Assembly (NCBI GenBank): GCA_030765065.1 | Contig: CM060984.1 | Location: 99,305,488-99,369,487, forward strand | From: Deroplatys truncata | Lineage: Eukaryota; Arthropoda; Insecta; Mantodea; Mantidae | Reading direction: 5' to 3' | Length of the DNA: 64,000 bases | In this document: one piece after another, positions 1 through 13,847 of the stretch | Numbering within the stretch: position 1 is the stretch's first letter | How the letters are laid out: each line of letters begins with the position of its first letter | Made by a program: the position numbers and the translations under genes | Notes under the pieces: model-generated | Seen by the model: the letters and a program-made list of their open reading frames with translations, nothing else | Told to the model about the DNA's origin: nothing | Database searches by the model: none

Positions 1-750
1 GTTTATGTCAGGCTAGATTAGGTCATGCCCATTTCTTTTAATTTTTTTTAATGGCACCAGAGCATATATATTTTATCTTTGTTTATCACATCAAACCCTT
101 TCTACCTCTCATCCAATTTTCAAGGTATGTTATAAGCATCTGCTTCTGTATGTCTTTATTAAGGATTCAGCTTTATTAGGTCTTCTTCTTCCTTTCACTT
201 TTTTCTTCAAGTTTTAGCTTATTACCTCATCACATTTGGTGTTGTATTATGCTAAACTCACCCACCACAAGTTCTCTTAATGCTACTCATCACGGTAAGG
301 TCACTGTCCTTCAGACCAGCCAGGTGAGTCAAACCCAACAATCATCAGCTGGATGATTGTTCTCTATTACATCCTCAGTTAAACAGCATGTAATTAGCAA
401 CTGACCTGCTGGTTAAGACTTATTTGAGCTTTAGGGGCAGGAGATCAACTACTTAATGCAGAAACAATACAGTTTTAACTATTTATCTTGCATGTTAACA
501 AGTATGTAATACATGATCAGAAATTTGTAATCAGTTCTGTTCCTTTTGCTTTGCACAATTGATTGCTGTTTGCTTTGACATGTCATTTAAGAAAAGGTAT
601 GTGTTGGCTTTGATAAAACCACCCCCTCATCCATCGGTACTAATGCTACTGCTGCACACTAACTGACTGACGGGTTTGCCGACCAAAGCTTCCCGTAACA
701 TAGCAAGCGGCAGAAGGACTGTGCTAAGTCCTAATGTGATTATATTGCAG

Positions 751-838
751 ACATGAGACCCCAGTCCTAGCAAAACCCATCAAGCTAATACATGTAGATG
801 AGGAAATTGTGGTGCTGGATAAACCGTGTTCTCTTCCG
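751..838 (+). CDS. RPUSD2: Pseudouridine synthase exon, first in window
   Basis: Acceptor tatattgcag ends at 750 and donor gtgagt starts at 839. The exon enters with one base that completes a codon from an exon outside the window. It then reads HETPVLAKPIKLIHVDEE and IVVLDKPCSLP. This is the start of the pseudouridine synthase core, where the family has a 'vxKPxgxpvHP' strand. It joins in phase 0 to VHPCGRYRHN of the next exon, 23.1 kb away. Confidence 0.9.
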
Positions 839-2038
839 GTGAGTATGGCAAAATGGTGTGAGTCCCATCACCATTTCTCCTCATGTATACCTATCAAAAA
901 AAGAGATAAAATGGCATCTCAGATGTTAAAATAGGATACCAGGACACTATCTTTTGGGAACACTTCATGGTGAGATAATCCCAGAATATCAAATTGCACA
1001 TCTCACATGTCATTAACCCTACATCATGTGCTACTAATGCAGAAACTAAAGCAAAAAGCTCAATACTAGCTTTTGAAACAAATCTTATTTTAATGTTGAT
1101 TTAAAAAGTAATACTAGTAATAGTTTATTTTATGATCTACCCAAATAATGTAGACAATGCTTTAATATTAGTGTATGCTCAGTAAAAGTAGTAAGTTGTT
1201 ACAATAAAGTCTCAGGATTATTTAGTATAAATACCTGTCTTTTAGAGCATAATCTAAAGTTTTAATTCACCTTAACCTTTTTAAACTGTTATGGATATGT
1301 ACTATACAGCTATCAAATAGAAAACTAAAAACATTTGGTAAAATATATATCTAATAATTTACATTAAGATAATGTTATATTAAGATATGCTCACAAATGT
1401 GGGAGAGAGCTGGCTCTTTTAATAATATGCTGGTGCATTACATATATGCTTAATGATTTATAACTGCAAATGCTGGATGGGTGCAAGGTAGAAGTAAATT
1501 TAAAACTGAAGTACCTATCTTATTTATATTCCCTCAAAAAACAAAAACAGATTTGGTAAAAAGTTCCATATTCATGCTCAGTTGATTGCTTACTAGACAT
1601 CAGTTAATTTATACTAGCTCTCTTAACAGAGAAATGTTATATGGTATAGAAATGTGGGGAATTAAAGATAGATGGGAAATAATTCATTTGCTGCATAGCA
1701 GCTTTTGTAGAACAGTAATGGAGCTGCTATCAGCCACAATGAGGTAAATAGCTAAGATAAGATGTCCAGAATGTGGCTCATAATGGAGAGAGCATAAAAA
1801 TATTGTTACAGACTCATGAAATTAGAATACAGAAATATATTAAAAGAGTGTTTGCAATGCAGAGAAATTCTTACAGAGTAGGAGATAGATAAAAGCATTA
1901 GAGTAACTTAAAAGCAAGCTATGTATGAGATATTTGAATGCTAAAAGAGTTAAGATTTTTTGAGGGAGGCAATGAGGTATTTTGAAGATGTACAATTACA
2001 AAAGCTGATATGTAACCTAACAGTGAAGGTTTTATTAA

Positions 2039-2086
<48 letters not shown>

Positions 2087-2304
2087 CAAAATTGAGGTAG
2101 GTAAGGATATTAGCCAAATTTAGCAAAGAAGAGAGAATATTGGTATGGATAAGGGCAGATGTATGGTAGAGGACTGCACGGGCCGAAATTCTTAACTTTG
2201 GCCCAACCTGACCTGATCTGAATGGAAACCGAGAGTAGGTTGTACTGTATGACCCAACCTGGGCCCAATTGTTTTAAACAAAATTATTTTGCAGTTAATT
2301 TTTA

Positions 2305-2354
<50 letters not shown>

Positions 2355-5300
2355 GTTATTATTATTTCATGAAGTGGTGCGAAGGGATCTGGTTTGGATT
2401 TCCAATACTGGCATAGGGATTTTTTCCCTTGCTGGGAGATCTGATAAAGGATGCACTCAGGTCCCTAGCATCAAATGAGGACTCACTTAGAAATAATGAT
2501 GTATGAGGACCTGGAATCCTCATGTGGTAAACAGTTTGTTGAAAGCATACTGCTTGACCATATGCTATTACTGCAGTCTGCCCAGGAACTCCTAGGTGTG
2601 GATGGATGGGAGGAGGCAAAGTAGTTTGGAGCTGCCATGTTTTTGAATTGTTATTTGCAATTCACCAAAGCAATCATTTATTTATTATAGATTATTATAT
2701 CTACTGCTATAGATGTGTGCATGCTGCAATAACTTGCTATCCTGGCATCTCAACATCGTGGACCAAAAAGTGTGATAAATTATTTCTTTTAGTCTTTATT
2801 TTCACTTTACGTAGAAACATTTTTTTTATTTTTTATTTTGTCAAAAATGGCACTAATGATTTTGATTAAAATACCATATGTTAAATATATTTACATGACA
2901 TAAAATGTATATGTTGAAAACAATAAATTAGTTTTTTTCATCTTTATTTTCAAGCCCAAACCCGGCCCACAAGCCCATGCTTGGCCTGAGTCCATGCAGA
3001 CCTGTAATATATGGAAAATGAGATTAAGAGCTGATTCTGAACAATCTGTATGTCCAGGGGGAACTAAAATGCAGAGCATATAATGTTTTAATATAATGGA
3101 CAAAACTGGAAGGATAAATTCATTGAGGTACAATAGAGAAATATAGACAAAGAACTGTAGTAAAGAGGATTTTCAAAAAAGGACTGTAATAAAATTGGGC
3201 AATATCTACACAAAGTAAAAACAAAAATCTGATGTTACATTCACATGACTTATTCTAGCCACTATCATTTATTTTTATACAGCTTCTGCAGTTTATTCTA
3301 ACAAAAGTTTACTTATCTACTTCATGTTAATCAATTTAAATGTTTGCATAAATAGTTTCATTGAACATTTCATTGTAGGTACAAATGAGATATGGAAGGC
3401 TAAACTGATAATTAAACCTTTAAAAAGTTGGTCGTGATGCATTGGGTTTGAAATTTGATACTATTTCCAAGACTTCATAAGAAACAATTCAATGGTGTTA
3501 ATACTTTAAAAAATGACAAAGTGGTGAAAAATGAAAATGAATAATGACGAATATCTCAGAAATGGTTGATGCAACAAAAAATAATTATTCATTACAGATT
3601 GTGTGTTTTAAAAAGATCTGCATTATATAAATTCATTCAGAATGTAGAAGATATTCACAGAAAACTCGAGATGCATATGTTATTATCATATAAATATTTT
3701 GAACATTATGGTATTTTGATAAAAATTATTAGTCATTTTTGATAAAATCAAAAATATTGACATTTTCTTCTGTAAAGGGTAATATGGCGTGGAAGGATTT
3801 TCTGGAAAATATTCATGTTGCTCCTTAGAAGATGCTGAACTTAAATACCAGTTTGGTACTTATCCAACTTTTCATTTTTGAGTTATGCTATTCAGAGACA
3901 AACACAGACCCTTTTCTAAAAAGGCATTTTTTTGGATTCAGGGAATCTCAAAACATGCATATCTAATTAACATGCATATCATATTTGTGGGTGGAATGCT
4001 GTGCTTTTTCTGTCTACTATAAGCAGGTAGGTGCTAAAGAAAGTAATTAAGTGGATATGGACAGTGAAGAAGCAATCATAAGACCTGGAGCTATTGTTCA
4101 AAGTATTATTTGAAGTGACCTTTATTATTCTAAGTTATACAGTTAGTGTGTATAATTTAAAACATAAAAAGTATTGGAAATAAACTAAACTCCAAGCCCA
4201 CCACTTCACATCTTGACCATGGATGAGCAACTTGTACTTCAAATGTGTGAAATGAGTTAAAGAACATTCAGACACAGTTGGTTCAAGTACTTCCAGTGCA
4301 CTAAGAATATGTACACACTTTAATAGTTAGAGGGTAACAGTAAGATTAATACAGAACAGTTCACCAGCTGTGGTGGTAGAACTTTAGATCCTTTAACATT
4401 ACATCTAGGATAATGTATAAAGGGGGCAAGGGGAACATGCTATGGGACTTGTGTAAGTCTAATGCAAGTTTATATTATTGGGAGCTCAATTAAAGAGATG
4501 GTCAACTTGGCATATTCAATATTTAATAACAGTCTCTTGTATTCTACCACAGAGTAATATTCATATTCAACTCATTTCAAGGAATGCATGTAATTGATGT
4601 AATAATCAAAGAACGTATGTTATTGATGTAATCATCATTTAAAAATAATTTATTGATTCAGTGTAAATTATTCCTGTACATTCTAAGGAGCCTCACATAA
4701 ATGGTTTCATGTTAGAACTTGGAATCGGATAAGCTACAACAAGAAATCAATAAAACTATTGATTGTCACTTTTAGACTGTATTTTCAAGAAATACTTTGC
4801 AAAGTTCCTTGACCATAAGTAAGCATTTTGTACAAAATCTGTTAAATTGCTTCTGCACCTACAAAATCAAACCAGCCCTCCAGAGTGGAGGTTGTGCATT
4901 GGGCTGGTTATCTGCTCACATAAAACAAACTCTACTCATATGCCTAATACAAGAAATACCCAGACAGAATGGAGGGATCAATTTGAAAATTAGCCTCAGA
5001 AGAGGTCGTCTGGCCTAAAACATGTTGAAGATGATGATGACTTAAAAATCACTAGGTAATATAGATCCCAGTAGTGGAGCATCTCAAAAAATATAATTAA
5101 TGTTTAGTATCAAAGAAATTTGATTTTGTTGAAATTTAACATTTTGTTTATTTTACTAATGTGCAATACCCAACTCTGCATTTTGGAGGACCCGTAATAA
5201 ATTATATGAACAATTAAGGAATATTGCATTACTTAATATTAAAAGTCACAAACTTACTGAGAATGTAATTCTAACAGGCCGGTCAATTACCTGCTTACAC

Positions 5301-8300
5301 TAAAACAGAGGTGTTATTGCCACAGAGCAGATCATGAAATGCTAAACAGTGATGCCTTTGTCTTTAAGTAATGCTCCTTTAATCATGTCAGTGACATACA
5401 ACATTACTTTTACCTTATTAGAAAATGACAAATGGACAAAGTCAGGTATAATAAGCTATCACAATATGCCCTTATCCTTTTTTTTTTATCATTTACGTAT
5501 TGAAGAACTTTCTTGGATATCATTTTGGTACTTTCTTTGATATCCTTCATTAGGTAAAAGATGTCCACAAGTCTGAAACTGTGTGTTGAGACTACCATAA
5601 ATTCAGGGTAGAAACACACAGATTCCTGGCATTTTCACAGGTTCATAATATGTTCACTAATAAAAGTAATAAGAAAGACATTGTAAAGCAAGTGGCTTTT
5701 CTTACTTGTTTAGCTATAAGCACAAAACAACTCATTGTTATCTTAGTTTACAGGTGGTACATACTGATAATACCAGTGTTTTGGGAGACAAAGTCATTCA
5801 TCTTTGTGTATATGTGTAGTGAGAGCTAGTCAGATAATATGAACACTACTTCCCATTATTTTATACATTTTGTAAGGCTTTTTGCCAAAGTTGGGAAGAG
5901 GACCTAAAACTGTAACTTGCCATGGGGACTTTATGTGGACAGCAGATGTTCATTTAGTATGTTGCATTTTTATAATCTTCTTCAATAACAGCAGCTTAGA
6001 ATCAAGACACAATTGCTGGTGTTTGTAATACGTATAACATTGGATTACCTCTATCTTTAGGTTTTATTATTTTTTCTTAAACTGAAATTCACTTCTCACA
6101 TTCCAAGCCCTAGATAAGATTGGGAATGATTTAGGAAAAATTTTCACCCCCCAATTGTAAATTGAGCCAAAGACCTTTGGATTTAGAAACCAGCAAGAAA
6201 GCAGAGATGGTCACTTTTTATATTTTGTTGCAATACCCTGTTTAGAATGTATGGAATGTTTGAAGGTATAATTCTAGAGTAAAGAATATTCAGAAAACAT
6301 TATAAACTATTTTAGGCTTATTTTCAATACTAGTTTCACCCATCTAGCACGCATTTTGGTATGAATACTTATGTATACTAAATGTAAAATAAATTGCATT
6401 GGTATGTATAGTATTTTTGGAAGTATTCATTATTGACTTATTGACATTATTACTCATCTTGGTCTTATAATGGGGCTAAGTACACACACAATTCTTTTTT
6501 AATAGAAATCAATGTCCAAACATTCTTCAATTTCAAATCAAGTGTTTAAACCTCCCAGTTATATTGGATATTGAGCTGTAACATCTGTCTCAAGTTTACC
6601 TGTAATGATGTCATCACTAAGTACTTGCTCCACCTGACTTTTTCCTGTAGTACTGAATGGGAAGTCATGATACCCCTGTAGAGCCATAGCAAAATGCTCA
6701 CTTGAGTTCTGTTATCTATCTATCATGTGTGATTGAATGAGCATACCAGAATATGATTCACAGTTAAAATATGTGTATCAAAGTTGGTCATTACCATATC
6801 AAATCACTGTTTTAGTTGCCCAAGATGCTAATATTTGAAGAAAAGAAAAGAGATTCTTAAGTTTACATAAACAAAACTGTTGATGGAAAAATGAACACAT
6901 TTCTTTATTTTTCTCATAACATTGAACATTTTTACCTAGTTATTGAACATTACTTCATTAGAAGAGTAATTTACTGGTTCATTCCATATTACTCATCCAC
7001 CCAATATAAGTGGGAAATTTAAGCTCTTTGTATTTGTAATTGTACCATAAAATGACAAGTTCCAAAACATTGGCTCCTATTCAGAACATTATTTACTCAG
7101 TCCACTCTATAAGTCCTAGAAGATCATAATGGGAATTTCTAAATGCCCTATATAACGATAATGTGATACAAGTCTTCATTGTATGCGGTAATTCTTTATA
7201 GCTTGTGTTTCTATTATTCTAAAATACCCATAAAAAGAGCCAGATTTCTTTGCCCTTTATGTTAAGCTAGGATAATATGTGTACATAAAATATTTCAACA
7301 CATTTTTGAGGCTTGTAGCTCAAGAAAATACACACCCTCTCTCTCTCAGGTATGACATGTTATGATTCTATAAATGTAAATATCACAGTCTAACATTCAG
7401 AACCATCCATTTATTGTGGTATTTAAAACAATGAGACAGTCATTTAAATGATGCCAACTTAACATTCTAAAAATAAACTGCCTCATCCCATTGAAACTAT
7501 TTCTCTATCATAAATAGGTTACAAATATGTTTTGCATTCCAAAGTAGTCCATATCCACCTAAAAATTAATGGTCTTTGCCTACAGTGTATTGGCCAGATA
7601 ATCAGCTGGTTAAAATTATTTTTCCCATGAACAAAAGAGTGAAGCTTCTAGCCACCGTACTCATGACAGAAGTGCTATCCATTATAAATCTCATTTTGTT
7701 CTCCTGGAAAATTTGAAAAGCTAGTTCAGACAGTAAGAAATATATACTTTTGTTTTTCAAATGCTAAAATGTCACTTAATTTCAATTAGCTTTCTCAGAA
7801 AACCTTAAAGTTCATTTTTAGAATGCATTTTCATTTTTCCGTACCTTAAGTCCTTTAATCCTTAACATTTAAGAGGAAGAATTATAAACTCTATTTTAGC
7901 ACCTTTACAAATATGGGTTGTCCGAAAATGATTGCACTGATTTCATAGTATTGTATCTCAATAACTGTTAATGTTGGAGCAACACAGTAAGTGATAGTAG
8001 ATAATATTTCTAAGTTTTGTTTCATACCTCATAACTGTTCTGTGTTTGTGTGAACCTTTAATCATGCAGCACATATGGCGATATTCTAATGTATTCTATA
8101 CTCTGTGCAATGTGTTATTAGGTATCCATCAAATACAACTGTAATCTTCAAATTTAGTATGGTAATGGCCATTATGTATAAGTGAATTTACTGTCATTGG
8201 AAAATGTACTTATAAAATACACTACGTGATCAAAAGTATCCGAACACCTGGCTGAAAATGACGTACAAGTTCGTGGCGGTAATGATGGAAGTCAATAAGT

Positions 8301-11300
8301 TGTTGGCTCACCCTTAGCCTTGATGACAACATTCACTCTCGTAGGCATACTTTCAATCAAGTGCTGGAAGGTTTCTTAGGGAATGGCAACCCATTCTTCA
8401 CGGAGTGTGAAACTGAGGAAAGGTATTGATGTAGGTCGGTGAGGTCTGGCATGAAGTCGGCATTTCAAAACATCCCAAAGGTGCTCTATAAGATTCAAGT
8501 CAGGACTCTGTGTAGCCCAGTCCATTACAGGGGTGTTATTGTCGTGTAACCACTCCGCCACAGCCTGTGCAGTATGAACAGGCGCTCAATCATGTTGAAA
8601 GATGCAATCACCATCCCCGAATTGCTCTTCAACAGTGGGAAGCAAGAAGGTGCTTAAAATATCAATGTAGGTCTGCGCTGTGATCGTGCCATCAAAACAA
8701 CAAAGGGTGCAAGCCCCCTTCAGGAAAAACACAACCACACCATATGCACCACCACCTGCAAATTTCACTGTTGGCACTACACATGCTGGCAGATGACATT
8801 CACCGGGCATTCGCCATACCCATACCCTGCCATCAGATCGCCACATTGTGTACTGTGATTTGCTACTCCACACAACGTTTTGCCACTGTTCAATCGTGTA
8901 ATGTTGACGCTCCTTACACCAAGCGAAGCGTTGTTTGGTATTTTCCTGCGTGATGTGTGGCTTATGAGCAGCTCAACCATGGAATCCAAGGTTTCACACC
9001 TCACGCCTGTCATAGTACTTGGAGTAGATCCTGATGCAGTTTGGAATTCCTGTGTGATGGTCTGGATAGATGTCTACCTATTACTCTTTAAGACCCTCTT
9101 CAAATGTCGGCGGTCTCTGTCAGTCAACAAATGAGGTTGGCCTGTATGCTTTTGTGCTGTACATGTCCCTTCACGTTTCCACTTCACTATCACATCAGAA
9201 ATAGTGGACCTAGGGATGTTTAGGAGTGTGGAAATCTCGCGTACAGACTTCTGACAAAGTGACACGTAATCACCTGACCACGTTCGAAGTCTGTGAATTC
9301 CACAGAGCGTTCCATTCTGCTGTTTCACGATGTCTAATGACTACTGAGGTCTCGGATAATGAGTATCAGGCAGTAAGTGGCAGCACAATGCACCTAAGAT
9401 GAAAACGTATGTTTGTGGGGTCTCCGGATACTTTTGATCACATAATGTATATACTCAAACTTCAAAAGACGTTTTTGTTCGTTTATCTATAACCAAAGAT
9501 GAAAAATTGATGAGGTTACCTGACTTAACTGACCTTATAAATTTTTACTATGGGGTTATACGACACTACAACTCCTACAGGTTATTGGCCAAATATAAAC
9601 ACAGAGTATCATATCACAACTATAGTGTATGCCAACAAACTGCACAGTGTGTAAGGAAATAGAATACTGCCTAGATGTATGTCATGTAACTAAAGGTTCA
9701 TAGATGGAGTGCTTATAATATGTGAAATACAACCTGCAGATATATTGCCACTTACTGTGTTGCCATAGCACTAATAGTTGCAGAAAAACAATGGTGTGAG
9801 ATTAAAGCAATAATTCCAGGGCACTCTATGGTTCTTGTATTAATACTTAGTGAGACTGAAAGCTTATTAATTCTCCACCTTTAATGTTTATGCATTTTTG
9901 TAATGTGTTTAGAAGATGTGGAAAATTACTTTCAGAAACTTGTCATTTTAAAATAAGTTTGATGGGTTAAAAATGTTTCCTCCAAACATTGGCTTATTAT
10001 TTTATTACTGCTGCTTTTGTGTATGTGCTGCTTATTCTGCTCTGTGTGTAAGAATAAAGCTATGTTGCTTCTACAAAGTTAAATGAAATGAGAGCTGCTT
10101 TAATTTCCCTAACTTCTGTACAGTGTGTATTCTGTAGAGAGAAATGTAATTTTTGTCATTTTAGGCTATGATTATTCTTTCCCCCCTCAGAAACAAAATA
10201 CTCTTTCCCTTCACCCTCCTCTATGCAACATTTCGCTGCCTGAGAATGCAAGCACTCTTACCTCCAAAACTGTGTGTTTTGAAATGAAATTGTTTTCTGC
10301 AAGTAACTAAATTTGCAGAATTTATTAATAGCCTTATTATTTTAACAAAAACAACTTCAGAATTGTTTTTCTGAGGCTAATTGAATACAAATAATTGCTG
10401 TTACTGAAATCATTTTATGTGTCAGCTTTCATTCTACTCTCATGAACAATTAGATTGTTGGAAGTAGAGCATTTGTATACTGATACAGTGGCACATTTAA
10501 ATACTTTATTCATTTAGAATAAAATATGGACAATCAAGGTGGAACAATTGTTTGGCAAAAAATCCTAAAAAGTACCCTGAAATTTTTCATGGTTACTTAG
10601 GACATTATGTCAAAAACATTTAAGAATTTGAATAAAAGTATAGTTTCCTGTAGGCAAAAATATTGTATTTGTGGGATTCTACACTTACACAAGCCTTTTG
10701 AGTGTAACTAATCTTAATAAACAAGTACTGTTTCTGCCAAGACACAGACACTTTTAACTTATCATCATTCGATCTCTTAAAGCTTTGACTATTAAGGACT
10801 CACTGAAATTAGAAAATAATAAATAATTGCCTTTTCCATATTCAATTTTTAATCTAAGCTATTTATTTTTTATTGTAGTTGGAATCACTATTTTCCATAA
10901 TTTATACCTCCAGATGCCTTTTGATTAAGAGATGCTCTTAAACCTGATCAATTTTGTCAATCTGTTTGTGATTTTATTTGTACCTTCAACAATAGCTGTG
11001 TGTACAATATGTGTAGTCACAGATAATTGATAGATCCTAATTATAAAATTAAGTCAAGCATGAAACTGCATAAGTGAAATATTAAACATAATTAATGGAC
11101 ATAAAAAGGCATTAATTAGTGCATATGTAAAATCAGAAATTAATATGAAATACCAAAGAAAAAAGTTTTTAATTCATCAAATACATTTTTTAGTACTGAG
11201 TAACTTAAAATATGACTGTGGCACTTCAGATAAATGAAATTTTTGTTTGAAACTTTCCGTCACATTCTGAGAATTCATTGATGGTCATTGAGACATGAAT

Positions 11301-13793
11301 ATAGAACATATTAAGTATATATGAATTTAGTTACATGTACATTAATATATGCACATTGAGCATATTCAAAATAAAAAAAAACTGATATGATGAATTCACG
11401 TGATTTTCTTTACCAATAACAAATTTACATACAGGGTGAATCACCTAAAACTTGCACCGCAAATATTTCGGAAATGGAAAGTGCTATTGATGTGCACTTT
11501 TCACAGCATTGATTGGTAGTCAGGGGCTCGTACATTTAGCCTATAAGCAGATTTTAATAATACTGAGAAAGTGTATTTTTTGAGCAAACATACAATTTTT
11601 TAAATGGAACGATGCCTAGTTACATCAACAGAATAAAGGTAGGGTAAATTAGAATGTAAATGGTCTTTGTTGCAGGATTCTAGTGCAAGTGGTTTATGAG
11701 AAATCGTATTTTGAAAAGTTTCCACCCCGACAATTGTTTGTCCCATTCAACCTGCTTAGTTGCTAGGTACGATGTTGTTATGTTTGTTTGCATTGTGTTT
11801 TCTGTTCATTGATTGCATTGCAACTTACTGGTCAGTTAGTTTGTGACAGTTCAAGCAGTAAGTCATGAGTGGAAAATGGGGTTTACTAATGCAGAAAAAG
11901 CCGACATGCTCATGGTGTATGGAGAGTGTAGGAAGAATGCAGTTCGTTCCTGTACAGTGTATGCGGAAACCTATCCCAATAGACGTCAACCATCTTGTCG
12001 ATTATTTATCAACCTCTTCAACCAACTACGTGAAAGTGGTACTGTAACACCTAGAAAACATAACAGAAACAAACAAGTGACTGGAGAAGAGGCAGAAATT
12101 AATGTTTTGGCAGCCATTGCAGTAGATCCGCAAATTAGTTGTTGCACAATTGCACGTGGAAGTGGCATAAGTCAGGCAAGTGTACTGCGCATTCTCCATT
12201 GACATAGGTTCCATCCGTATCACATCTCTCTCCATCAAGAACTGCATGGAAACAATTTTGAGAATCCTGGTAACTTTTGTACATGGGCATTAAGACATGA
12301 TACTCCAGATTCATAGAAGGAACAATGAATTCGCACAAGTATCGCAGCCTCCTGACAGACCATCTGCTACAGATGCTAGAAGACCTTCCTTTGCAGACTC
12401 TGAGGAACCAGTGGTACCAACATGATGGCTGTCCAGCCCATAGTGCACGAAGTACTACAGATTGTCTTAACGGATTGTTTCCAAATCGTTAGATTGGATG
12501 AAGAGGACCTGTACCTTGGCCGGCCCGTTCACTGGATCTGACCCCTTTAGACTTTTTTCTGTGGGGAAGGCTGAAAGACACTGTCTACAAGGATGTACCA
12601 ACTACACCAGATGATATGAAACGATGTATTACTGCTGCCTGCTCTGAAATTTCCACTGAAATGCTAGAATGTATGCAGCAGTCTTTCCATAGCAGACTGG
12701 AAGCGGTGTATTGAAGCTGCCAGTGGTCATTTTGAAAACAGCCTTTGAAGGGCTATGTTCTCTTTACTTGTAAGAATCCACAGAAGTATTGTAATTCCCT
12801 TTTGTTTTTCATTAGTTTGTGCTACCACAGGTTGTACAAGTGTCGGTGCATAAAAGTTTCAAAATAAGATTTCTCGTAAACCACTTGCACTAGAATCTTG
12901 CAACAAACACCACTGACATTCTAATTTGCCCTACCTTTATTCTGTTGATGTAACTAGACATTGTTCCATTTAAAAAATTGTATGTTTGCTCAAAAAGTAC
13001 ACTTTCTCTGCATTATTAAAATCTGTTTATAGGCTAACTGTACGAGCCCCTGACTACCAATCAGTGCTGTGAAAACTGCACATCAATAGCACTTTCCATT
13101 TCCAAAATATTTGCAGTGAAAGTTTTAGATGATTCACCCTGTATATTCATTATATGTGAAACTATTTATATTACAAAGTGATTCTTCTATTCTTGCTACA
13201 TTACTCAACTAGGAATTTTTCATATTAATCAAGAAGGTTTCAACATGCATAAATAACATTTAATTATTTATTCATGTTAACAAGCTGTTTGTGATGGAAA
13301 GAAAAGAAAGAGAGAAAAATGAAGAATTAATACTTTGAAGCATGTCCTTTAGGTGGCATTAGGAGAGGTCTAAATTTGCAGCATGGAATGCTTTTAAAAT
13401 GGCTAGTGCTATGAAAAAATTTATTTGACACAAATTCTATTTTTAATGATCTCTACAGTTTCCCTATAGTAAGTTTTGTTTACCATTTTAAGATTCCTTT
13501 TTATATAAAATCATAGAAAATTCAGTAAAATAAAGGAAAGTTCACACAGACAATTGAAGATATACATTTTATTTCTCATGTAAATATTTTAAACATATGG
13601 TATTTTAATTAACATGCTATAGCCACTTTTGGGAAAATAACAAGCATTGTACATTTTTTCATGTAAAGTGTACTTTTGGGGTGGGGGATTTTCTTAAAAA
13701 TCTTAGTGCTGCATCCTTGGGAGATGATCTTAAACACTAAGTTTGATACTTAACTGACTTTTCTTTTTTGAATTGTGTACACACACATGCGCA

Positions 13794-13847
<54 letters not shown>

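Noticed and set aside
1..750. Additional upstream exon of the pseudouridine synthase
   Set aside because: I found no stretch with splice sites and frame that matches the N-terminal part of the family; those exons probably lie before the window.
2222..2416. Tyr-rich reading frame
   Set aside because: Product of a (TTA)n microsatellite; no conserved sequence.
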